A stretch of DNA of 29,355 bases, from contig CAYZTQ010000015.1 in assembly GCA_964481445.1 (NCBI GenBank), positions 1-29,355 on the forward strand, given 5' to 3'. The notes beneath the pieces are model-generated. The model was not told the DNA's origin. It made no database searches and saw nothing but the letters and a program-made list of their open reading frames with translations. This document shows, in pieces, positions 23,495 to 29,355 of the stretch (its first letter is position 1; each line of letters opens with the position of its first letter). This DNA is from UBA1038 sp964481445 (GTDB taxonomy: Bacteria > Bacillota > Clostridia > Christensenellales > Aristaeellaceae). The translations under genes and the position numbers were made by a program.

Positions 23495-24114
23495 TAAAAG
23501 CTGTTCTGATCAATACTCATAGAAATGCGGCCATCACTGAACTCAGTGATGGCCTTTTGCGTATTCTCGCTGTCTTTTTGCCGCACGACGATGATGGCTG
23601 TCACCTGATCGGCGTATTCGGCACTCATCATCTGTACCGGCAGAGAGGGCAGATGATGCTGCAATTTATCCCAAAGCGGGTAGGGAATAGACAGTGCGAT
23701 GCGCAGGCTTTCCTCCATCATGGCAGTACCTGCCGCCGCAACGGCGATGGAGCAGCCCTTGCTGTAGGCGCGCGTCAGTCCGCCCGCGCCGAGCAGGATG
23801 CCGCCGAAATAGCGCACCACCACACAGCAGCAGTTGACCAGCCCCTGCTGCTTCAGCACCTCCATGATCGGCTGACCGGCAGTTCCCGATGGCTCCCCAT
23901 CATCCTGATAGCGCATGACGCCCGCGTTTCTTCCAATCACATAGGCATAACAATGATGGCTGGCGTCCCGGTGCTTTTCTTTGATCTGCCGGATAAAGTC
24001 AAGCGCGGCTTCCTGTGTATCCACAGGAGCGGCATAGCCGATGAAGCGGCTTTTCTGCACAGTAAACTCATCCTGCGCGGATGAAGCGAGGGTCTTATAG
24101 CCGGAATCGTTCAT
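23473..24114 (-). CDS. yigZ: YigZ/IMPACT-family protein
   Basis: The 213-residue protein has the YigZ pattern. KSRFIGYAAPV is followed by HHCYAYVIG, DDGEPSGTAGQPIMEVL and VRYFGGILLGAGGLTRAYSKG, the UPF0029/Impact core, plus a C-terminal ferredoxin-like part. The biochemical role is poorly defined; eukaryotic relatives (IMPACT/YIH1) modulate GCN2, and the bacterial fold resembles nucleic-acid-binding domains. Its ATG overlaps the tyrS stop by one base (TAATG), with AAGGA upstream, so it is translationally coupled as the third gene of the T-box operon. The last 22 bases overlap the HAD gene on the opposite strand. Confidence 0.92.
   Translation of the reverse strand: MNDSGYKTLASSAQDEFTVQKSRFIGYAAPVDTQEAALDFIRQIKEKHRDASHHCYAYVIGRNAGVMRYQDDGEPSGTAGQPIMEVLKQQGLVNCCCVVVRYFGGILLGAGGLTRAYSKGCSIAVAAAGTAMMEESLRIALSIPYPLWDKLQHHLPSLPVQMMSAEYADQVTAIIVVRQKDSENTQKAITEFSDGRISMSIDQNSFYYSWNNA
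23529..23558 (+). terminator. Terminator of the HAD gene, inside yigZ
   Basis: GGCCATCACTGA (23529-23540) and TCAGTGATGGCC (23543-23554) are perfectly complementary and are followed by TTTT. The hairpin is only 35 bases past the HAD stop and lies entirely within the last codons of yigZ on the other strand (around TEFSDGR). Confidence 0.75.
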
Positions 24115-25340
24115 TATTCCTTGATGACGAGGCGCATGTAGTTTTTCTTGCCCCTGCGCAGCAGAAGACCGTCCGCACCGATTTGGTCAAAACTGATGGT
24201 GAAATCGACATCGCTTATCTTTTCATCGTTCACCGTTACGGCGCCCTGCATAATCATTTTGCGCGCGTCGCTTCTGCTGGTGCACAGCCCGCAATTGTTG
24301 AGGATGGTGGTCAGGCGGCTGTCCGCTTCCAACTCTTCCCGCGAAACCGCAAAGGTGGGGACTTCTTCGGAGGCGCTGCCGCCGCTGAAGAGAGCCGCTG
24401 AGGCTTCCTGCGCCTTCTGGGCCTCCTCTTCGCCATGTACAATCTTTGTGCACTCAAAGGCGAGCGCCTTTTTCGCCTCGTTGATTTCCGCCCCTTCCAG
24501 ACGGCTCAGCCTCCGTACCTCATCCATGGGAAGGAAGGTCAGCATGGAAAGCGACTGCGCGACATCCTGATCGCTGATGTTCCGCCAGTACTGGTAGAAG
24601 TCGTAGGGGCTGCAAAGCTCGGGATCGAGCCACAGAGCGCCGCGCTCGGTTTTGCCCATTTTCTTTCCTTCATGTGTCATCAGCAGCCTGAAGGTGCAGG
24701 CAAAGGCGTCTTCGCGTTCTTTGCGGCGGATCAGGTCCGCGCCCGCCAGCATGTTGCTCCACTGGTCATCGCCGCCCATCTGCAGACGGCAGCCATGGCG
24801 CTTGAAAAGCTCCAGAAAATCGTAGCCCTGCATCAGCATATAGTTAAATTCAAGGAAAGTAAGGCCGCGCTCCATACGCTGCTTGTAGCATTCCGCCGTC
24901 AGCATGCGATTGACGGAGAAGTGCACGCCGATATCGCGGATAAACTCGACATAATTCAGGTTCAGCAGCCAGTCGGCATTGTTGGCCATGATGGCTTTGC
25001 CATTTTCAAATTCAAGGAAATGCGACAGCTGCCGATGGATTCTCTCCGTATTCAAGGCAATCGCATCTTTATCCAGCATCTTGCGCATGTCTGATTTGCC
25101 GCTGGGGTCGCCGATCATGACGGTGCCTCCTCCCACCAGCGCGATTGGGATGTGGCCGGCGCGCTGCATGTGCATCATTGCCAGAATCGGGATAAAATGC
25201 CCGAAGTGCAGGCTGGCGGCAGTGGGGTCGAAACCGATATAGAACTTGGTCGGTTCTTTCTCCAGCTGCTTGTACAGATCCTCTTCATAGGTTACCTGAG
25301 CGATGAAGCCGCGTTCTTTGAGCAGATCCAGAATATGCAT
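24114..25340 (-). CDS. tyrS: Tyrosyl-tRNA synthetase
   Basis: TyrRS charges tRNA-Tyr. The 408-residue protein has the class I signatures HFGH (45-48, the HIGH motif) and KMGKT (the KMSKS motif), with YIGFDPTAASLHFGH, GGDDQWSNM and FLELF between, and an S4 RNA-binding domain near the C-terminus (CTSRSDARKMIMQGAVTVND). It belongs to the TyrRS type with an HFGH motif and long middle part (TyrZ-like) rather than the HIGH type. AAGGAG lies 8 bases before ATG 25340. It follows the aminotransferase gene by 12 bases and is placed under the Tyr T-box leader. Confidence 0.97.
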   Translation of the reverse strand: MHILDLLKERGFIAQVTYEEDLYKQLEKEPTKFYIGFDPTAASLHFGHFIPILAMMHMQRAGHIPIALVGGGTVMIGDPSGKSDMRKMLDKDAIALNTERIHRQLSHFLEFENGKAIMANNADWLLNLNYVEFIRDIGVHFSVNRMLTAECYKQRMERGLTFLEFNYMLMQGYDFLELFKRHGCRLQMGGDDQWSNMLAGADLIRRKEREDAFACTFRLLMTHEGKKMGKTERGALWLDPELCSPYDFYQYWRNISDQDVAQSLSMLTFLPMDEVRRLSRLEGAEINEAKKALAFECTKIVHGEEEAQKAQEASAALFSGGSASEEVPTFAVSREELEADSRLTTILNNCGLCTSRSDARKMIMQGAVTVNDEKISDVDFTISFDQIGADGLLLRRGKKNYMRLVIKE

Positions 25341-25352
25341 GATCGTTTCTCC

Positions 25353-26540
25353 TTAATGGCTGTCAGTCAGACAGTTTTTGAGTATTTCCATTCCCAGGCC
25401 AATGCCTTCAAGATCGGTGCCTGAGAAATTGAGACGCAGTGTGTCGCGGTGCCCGCCTTCCGCGTAAAAGTATTCCCCGGGTACAAAGGCAAGCCCTTTG
25501 TCAATCGCCATTTTGAACAGAGGCACAGCCTGCAGGCCGTCTTTCAGCCTGGCAAAAATAAACAGGCCGCCCTCCGGCTTGGTATACTCCGCAATCTCGG
25601 GTATCTTCTGCAGCTTGTTCAGCATCAGACGCATCATAGCCCTGTACTGCGGCAGTATTGAAGCGACATGCCCTTCTATCAGACCGCGGCTGAGATAGTG
25701 ATGAACAATGGCCTGGTTGAGATTTGGTGTGTGCACGTCCGTACACTGCTTGCAGATGCCGCATTTCGCTATCAGATCTTCTCTTCCCGCCATGAAGCCG
25801 ACGCGGAGCCCGGGGGATATGGTTTTCGAAAAGCTGCCCAGCAGAACAACATATCCATGCTCATCAAAGGATTTGATGCTGGGAAGCGGCATTCCCTCAT
25901 AGCGCAGCTCGTGATAGGGGTCATCCTCGGCAACAATGACTCTGTATTGGGCCGCAAGTTCAGCCACCCGTTTTCGCCTCTCAAGGCTGAGCGTGCGGCC
26001 GGTAGGGTTCTGGAAAGTCGGGATGGTGTATAAGAGCTTTGGGTGATGTTTCCGCATCAGCTCTTCCAGATGTCCGACATCAAGCCCTTCATCATCGCTG
26101 GCAACGGGTATGATGCTGGCCTGCGCGGCGGTCATGGCCTGCAGAGCGCCAAGAAAGGAAGGGTTTTCCGTCAGAACAGCGTCTCCGGAGTTGACCAGCG
26201 TTCTGAGGAGAAGGTCAAGCCCCTGCATAGAGCCGGTTGTGATCAGTATGTTTTGAGTGACGGATTTTGCGCCAAAGCTTTTTTGAATATACTCCGGCAG
26301 CGCCTCGCGAAGGGGAAGATAGCCCTCGGTCGGGCCATACTGCAGCAATTGCTTTCCGGCATCCAAGAGCAGCCGGCGGCTGATTTCGGCGATTTGCTGA
26401 TCCGGCAGCGCAAAGGCGGCAGGGTTTCCGCCCGCAAACGAGATGAGTCCGGGCCTACCCATGTATTTGAATATTTCTCTGATGGCGCTGCCGTTCAGCT
26501 TTTGCATGCGATCCGCAAAGCGAATCTGATCATCTTCCAA
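25353..26540 (-). CDS. PLP-dependent aminotransferase (class I, 2-aminoadipate/MocR-type)
   Basis: The 395-residue fold type I aminotransferase has LISFAGGNPAAFALP near the start, QYGPTEGYLPLREAL, TTGSMQGLDL, PTFQNPTGRTLS, AEDDPYHELRY (Asp207) and the PLP lysine in GSFSKTISPGLRVGF (Lys239). That is the LysN/2-aminoadipate or aromatic aminotransferase subgroup without the GntR domain of true MocR proteins. The start is TTG 26540 with GAGGGGGTG about 10 bases upstream. Being the first gene behind a leader that reads tRNA-Tyr, it probably acts on an aromatic amino acid, for example the last step of tyrosine synthesis. That role is inferred from regulation, not from residues. Confidence 0.9.
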   Translation of the reverse strand: MEDDQIRFADRMQKLNGSAIREIFKYMGRPGLISFAGGNPAAFALPDQQIAEISRRLLLDAGKQLLQYGPTEGYLPLREALPEYIQKSFGAKSVTQNILITTGSMQGLDLLLRTLVNSGDAVLTENPSFLGALQAMTAAQASIIPVASDDEGLDVGHLEELMRKHHPKLLYTIPTFQNPTGRTLSLERRKRVAELAAQYRVIVAEDDPYHELRYEGMPLPSIKSFDEHGYVVLLGSFSKTISPGLRVGFMAGREDLIAKCGICKQCTDVHTPNLNQAIVHHYLSRGLIEGHVASILPQYRAMMRLMLNKLQKIPEIAEYTKPEGGLFIFARLKDGLQAVPLFKMAIDKGLAFVPGEYFYAEGGHRDTLRLNFSGTDLEGIGLGMEILKNCLTDSH

Positions 26541-26558
26541 CCCGGTTCACCCCCTCAT

Positions 26559-26591
26559 AAAAACCGCCCTCCCAATCACTTGGGAAGGCGG
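26559..26591 (-). terminator. T-box terminator
   Basis: On the minus strand, CCGCCTTCCCAA pairs with TTGGGAGGGCGG around loop GTGA, a 12-bp stem with one G·T, followed by TTTTT. Its 5' side follows directly on the T-box sequence, so antiterminator and terminator compete. Confidence 0.92.
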
Positions 26592-26797
26592 CGTTAACCA
26601 CGGTACCACTTCCATTTAGCGGATGCATCCGCCCTCGAACGCTGTAACCGGCGTACCGGCGAAAGCCTACTGTGCAGTCTGACTGTCAGTTCAGCCTTGT
26701 GCTCGGGAGGGTATTCATGCGCTGTCTGCCGCCTTTTTGCACCATCCAAAGGCTCTCTGAGGGCTACAACAACACACTACTTGGCTCCGTCTATGCA
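26559..26797 (-). promoter_or_regulatory. Tyrosine T-box leader
   Basis: On the minus strand, the Stem I region shows AGTA immediately before a 9-bp helix GTGTGTTGT/ACAGCGCAT, followed by GAA and then TAC (26713-26711). AGUA opposite GAA is the loop-E motif of T-box specifier loops, which places the specifier at UAC, a tyrosine codon. The AGAGAG and GGTGCAAAAAGG segments lie in Stem I's upper part. The T-box proper is at 26613-26598 (GGAAGTGGTACCGTGG) with the UGGU bulge that would pair with an ACCA acceptor end, the discriminator A of tRNA-Tyr. A terminator follows at 26591-26559. Uncharged tRNA-Tyr should allow read-through into the aminotransferase–tyrS–yigZ operon. Confidence 0.95.
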
Positions 26798-26802
26798 AAA
26801 AT

Positions 26803-26831
26803 AGTATAGAGTGGCTATCTTTCTTTGTCAA
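26803..26831 (-). promoter_or_regulatory. Promoter of the T-box operon
   Basis: On the minus strand, a perfect TTGACA (26831-26826), 17 bases, then TATACT (26808-26803). Transcription would begin near 26797, just before Stem I. Confidence 0.8.
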
Positions 26832-26896
26832 ATATGACGATAGAGTATAAAATATTAACAAATAATTACAATGATGGTTCCATTTTATATCTTTTG

Positions 26897-26905
26897 TGTT
26901 ATAAT
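26897..26905 (+). promoter_or_regulatory. Extended -10 promoter of the methyltransferase–spoIID unit
   Basis: TGTTATAAT (26897-26905) is an extended -10 (TGnTATAAT) in an AT-rich stretch. The matching -35 region (26877-26882, GTTCCA) is weak. It diverges from the T-box operon promoter about 70 bases away. Confidence 0.5.
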
Positions 26906-26939
26906 GATGTCGTGATTAAGGATTCATTGGAGCGAACAG

Positions 26940-27506
26940 ATGCAAACGAGAATGGAAGCACTTAACAGCATGGGTCAGTTCCTGTCGGGTTTCAGAGTGA
27001 TACTGAGCCGAACGGAACGGGCTGTGGCTGACTGGGCTATGGTGGATGATTATCAGGCGGTGCTGGATCTTTCCTGTGCACGGGGACATCTGCTGTCTCA
27101 CTATCTGTCTGCTTATCAGCTTCGCGGCTGCGGACTGTGTTATGATAGCGGCGACGCGCAAAATCTGCGAGAAGGTCTGAACCGCGCAGAAATTATGTAT
27201 ACTATGGGTGCTGATATTCCCTGGAAGGAAAGCAGTTTTGACCGTGTACTGATGGCTGCCCCGGTACCGGGCTATGTAGCCATGCAAGATCTTTTTCATG
27301 AGGTGCTCCGCGTGCTGAAACCGGGCGGTAAATTCGTAGCGGCGGTAGGGGCGCTGAACGGCAATCCCGGCTTGTGTTCTTTCCATCGACATGGCGATTT
27401 GCTGCTCTCTCATTTGAAACAGATGGAAGAGATAGGGTTTACCAATGTGGCTTATAATAAGTCACGTTTTCGCAGCAGGTGCCTGCTGGCGAGCAAGCCC
27501 AAATGA
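26940..27506 (+). CDS. Small class I SAM-methyltransferase-like protein
   Basis: The 188-residue protein has a Methyltransf_11-type layout: motif I VLDLSCARGHLLSHYL (41-56), an acidic loop GCGLCYDSGDAQN (63-75), ADIPWKESSFDRVLMA (91-106) and HEVLRVLKPGGKFVAAVG (120-137). That order is diagnostic of the fold, but motif I has Ser-Cys-Ala-Arg where DxGxGxG is usual, so SAM binding needs proof. There is no signal peptide. GGAG lies 7-8 bases before ATG 26940. Its TGA overlaps the ATG of the next gene (ATGA). The substrate is unknown. Confidence 0.75.
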   Translation: MQTRMEALNSMGQFLSGFRVILSRTERAVADWAMVDDYQAVLDLSCARGHLLSHYLSAYQLRGCGLCYDSGDAQNLREGLNRAEIMYTMGADIPWKESSFDRVLMAAPVPGYVAMQDLFHEVLRVLKPGGKFVAAVGALNGNPGLCSFHRHGDLLLSHLKQMEEIGFTNVAYNKSRFRSRCLLASKPK

Positions 27507-29230
27507 AATCCCGCCTTGTGAAACTGAGAGCGGTTATTCTCGCGCTGGCTGTTGCCGCGCTCTTTTTTCATGGTGACGCGCAGGCAGACCGTGCCCAGCC
27601 CGGCACCGTCCGCATTCTGCTTGGGAAGGCCGCAGTCTCGGGACGCATGGATATCGGAGTGTATGGCAGCTATCTGATTAACGATGCGTTCTCTTTTCAG
27701 CGCGGCAGCAAGCTGATGCTTGAAGCCAGGCCAAACGGTATATGGCTGTATTATGAAGGAGCCGCTGTAAACGCCGGGCAGCAGGTGTATTTGAAACGGA
27801 TGGCATCAAAATCAGGGCAGGAAAACGGACTGCGGCTGAACGGCTCATTCAACCTGCTTGAGGGAGACCTAGTTGCCAGACAGGAAAAAGGGGCGCTCCG
27901 CGTTATATTGCATATCGGCATTGAAAACTACCTGAATGGCCTTGTGCCCTATGAAATGAGCGACAACTTTCCCCTTGAGGCGCTGAAAGCGCAGGCGATA
28001 GCTGCCAGAAGCTATGCGCTGAGAGGCCTAAGGCAGGACAGAGACTATGATCTGACGGATGATACGAACGATCAGGTGTATAAAGGGTACAATGCGCAGC
28101 ATGAGAGAGCGCATCAGGCTGTTCGAGAAACAGAAGGCATCGTACTGACCCATCGGGAACAGGTTATTCAGGCGTATTATACGGCCAGCAATGGCGGACA
28201 GACTGAGTCAGCCGGGAACGCCTGGGGCAGGGCGAACGAAAGCTACCTGAATGTGCGTGAGGACCGGTATGATGCAGAAAATCCGGATAGCCTGAAAAAA
28301 ACATTTGAAATTCCCTCGGTCTGGCATGCCGATACCCCTGCCTTGCAGGCGCTGGAAGAGGCTTTGAAAGACGAAACCGCAGCGCAGCTTAAAAAAGCCG
28401 GGTATCAGCTTTTGCCCGAAGAACTCGGCATCGATGAAATCCTGGACATACAGGCACACTCGCCCAAGTATGGCGAAGCGTCCGGCGTGATGACCAAGCT
28501 GCGCTTTCGCTGGAAAGCCCGCGTGAACAAGGCGAATTTAAAGGACGAAGAAGAAATTCTCTTATTCAGCGTAGAGGAGCCGAAGGACAGCGGAGCAGCA
28601 AAGACGAACGAACGGAACCCCTCGAATTCAAATGCATTTGGTTCTGTTGCGCAGAAAATTATTGAAGCGGATTTTGATATTTTTCCGACGCTTGAGCAGC
28701 TGATGGGCCTATCCATCAACCTGAAAGAGAATGAGATAGTGACTGTGGAAAAGGGGAAAGGCGGGTTTGTTATTTCTTCCGGCCGGTATGGGCATGGCGT
28801 TGGGATGAGCCAGCGCGGCGCGCAGTGGATGGCACAGAAATACGGGAAGACCTACCGAGAAATACTCTCATTCTATTATCCCGGAACAAATGAAAGCCGA
28901 TACCGTACCGTTCCGGCTGCCCGGCCTTTTCTCGACGCCGATTTTCTGACAACGCCGGGACCGATTCCCACCCCAACGCCAAGGCCGACACTGGTGCCTC
29001 AAAACAAAGCTCCGGCAGAAGGTCAGTGGGAAGTGATTGTCAAGAACATCAAGCAGAATTCTTCCTTAAATCTGCGCATGCTGCCCAGCACCTCCAGCGA
29101 TATTCTGTATCAATTATATTTCGGGCAGAGGCTGCTTGTTTTAAATCGCGGCGAAGACGGATGGCTGCAGGTGGAAGCCGATGGAATATCGGGCTATGTC
29201 ATGGAAAGCTTTGTTGAAAAGCTGCCGTGA
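27503..29230 (+). CDS. Secreted SpoIID/LytB-domain protein with SH3b domain
   Basis: The 575-residue protein has a signal peptide (residues 1-~29) and a SpoIID/LytB domain in two parts. The first has GTVRILL, IENYLNGLVPYEMS (catalytic-type Glu151), LKAQAIAARSYAL and TASNGGQTESA (228-237). The second has SGRYGHGVGMSQRGAQWMA (426-444). Between them is an insertion of roughly 160 residues (~255-415) rich in charged helices. A Pro/Thr linker (PIPTPTPRPTLVP) leads to a bacterial SH3 domain (~508-574). SpoIID of Bacillus is a lytic transglycosylase that cuts peptidoglycan during engulfment; LytB relatives modify amidases in cell separation. The SH3 domain suggests wall binding. The start is ATG 27503, overlapping the methyltransferase stop; the frame extension to 27479 gives no better RBS. 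A sporulation role cannot be decided here. Confidence 0.9.
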   Translation: MKSRLVKLRAVILALAVAALFFHGDAQADRAQPGTVRILLGKAAVSGRMDIGVYGSYLINDAFSFQRGSKLMLEARPNGIWLYYEGAAVNAGQQVYLKRMASKSGQENGLRLNGSFNLLEGDLVARQEKGALRVILHIGIENYLNGLVPYEMSDNFPLEALKAQAIAARSYALRGLRQDRDYDLTDDTNDQVYKGYNAQHERAHQAVRETEGIVLTHREQVIQAYYTASNGGQTESAGNAWGRANESYLNVREDRYDAENPDSLKKTFEIPSVWHADTPALQALEEALKDETAAQLKKAGYQLLPEELGIDEILDIQAHSPKYGEASGVMTKLRFRWKARVNKANLKDEEEILLFSVEEPKDSGAAKTNERNPSNSNAFGSVAQKIIEADFDIFPTLEQLMGLSINLKENEIVTVEKGKGGFVISSGRYGHGVGMSQRGAQWMAQKYGKTYREILSFYYPGTNESRYRTVPAARPFLDADFLTTPGPIPTPTPRPTLVPQNKAPAEGQWEVIVKNIKQNSSLNLRMLPSTSSDILYQLYFGQRLLVLNRGEDGWLQVEADGISGYVMESFVEKLP

Positions 29231-29274
29231 TTATTTGTCCGTAACTATGACCAGCATATCCAATCATGAATGAA

Positions 29275-29302
29275 GAGGAGGCGCGTTTTGATGCGCCTCC
29301 TC
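29275..29302. repeat. GC-rich inverted repeat after the spoIID-like gene
   Basis: GAGGAGGCGC (29275-29284) and GCGCCTCCTC (29293-29302) form a perfect 10-bp stem with loop GTTTTGAT. No T run follows, so it may be an RNA-stabilising hairpin ahead of the real terminator. Confidence 0.55.
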
Positions 29303-29311
29303 AGACCCTTG

Positions 29312-29351
29312 ACAAAGCCGGTCAAACGGAGAGGGAGACCGGCTTTGTTTT
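29312..29351 (+). terminator. Intrinsic terminator of the methyltransferase–spoIID unit
   Basis: ACAAAGCCGGTC (29312-29323) pairs with GACCGGCTTTGT (29337-29348), 12 bp, followed by T29349-29351 and TGATT at the window edge. The U-tract is short but the stem is strong. Confidence 0.85.
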
Positions 29352-29355
29352 GATT

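Noticed and set aside
28969..29004. Repetitive Pro/Thr coding stretch
   Set aside because: It is the linker between the SpoIID and SH3 domains of the last gene, not a separate repeat element.

Overview
The window looks like chromosomal core sequence from a low-copy-repeat, fairly GC-rich member of the Firmicutes (Clostridia-like). The evidence is a tyrosine T-box leader, a SAM-I (S-box) riboswitch in front of metK, the Firmicutes-type phoH–pgpH–ybeY–cdd–era gene order, formate–tetrahydrofolate ligase as in acetogen-type one-carbon metabolism, strong AGGAGG ribosome binding sites and consensus -35/-10 promoters. I cannot place it to family. No mobile element, CRISPR array, rRNA, tRNA or prophage gene was seen.

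Layout. (1) 105-5877, + strand: a FadR-type GntR regulator, formate–tetrahydrofolate ligase (fhs), a secreted CapA-family protein, a degenerate relative of isopropylmalate/isocitrate dehydrogenase, and an alkaline-phosphatase-superfamily hydrolase. (2) 5903-12055, - strand: a compact operon phoH – pgpH (c-di-AMP phosphodiesterase) – ybeY::cdd fusion – era – apbE, with overlapping or abutting ends. (3) 12059-15365: a small family 2 glycosyltransferase (+), an RlmI-type rRNA methyltransferase (-), an MntP manganese exporter (+) and a uridine kinase (-), packed with almost no space between them. (4) 15472-16901: SAM-I riboswitch plus metK, ending in a bidirectional terminator shared with the facing operon. 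(5) 16921-21643, - strand: a branched-chain amino acid ABC importer, livJ – livH – livM::livG fusion – livF. (6) 21711-23494, + strand: an RluA-family pseudouridine synthase and a Cof-type HAD phosphatase. (7) 23473-26831, - strand: Tyr T-box leader – PLP aminotransferase – tyrS – yigZ. (8) 26897-29351, + strand: a small SAM-methyltransferase-like protein translationally coupled to a secreted SpoIID/LytB protein with an SH3 domain, closed by a strong terminator.

How the parts work together: amino acid and one-carbon supply is a recurring theme. Fhs makes 10-formyl-THF, MetK makes SAM under SAM feedback, the Liv system imports branched-chain (or related) amino acids, and the tyrosine T-box ties an aminotransferase to TyrRS. 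The era operon is an RNA-maturation and c-di-AMP housekeeping block.

The most unusual items are the ybeY::cdd fusion where dgkA would normally lie, the catalytically dead-looking dehydrogenase-like protein between two extracytoplasmic/phosphohydrolase-type genes, the livM::livG fusion, terminators buried inside the coding sequence of convergent neighbours, and a cluster of TGCAATA motifs between livJ and the pseudouridine synthase gene.
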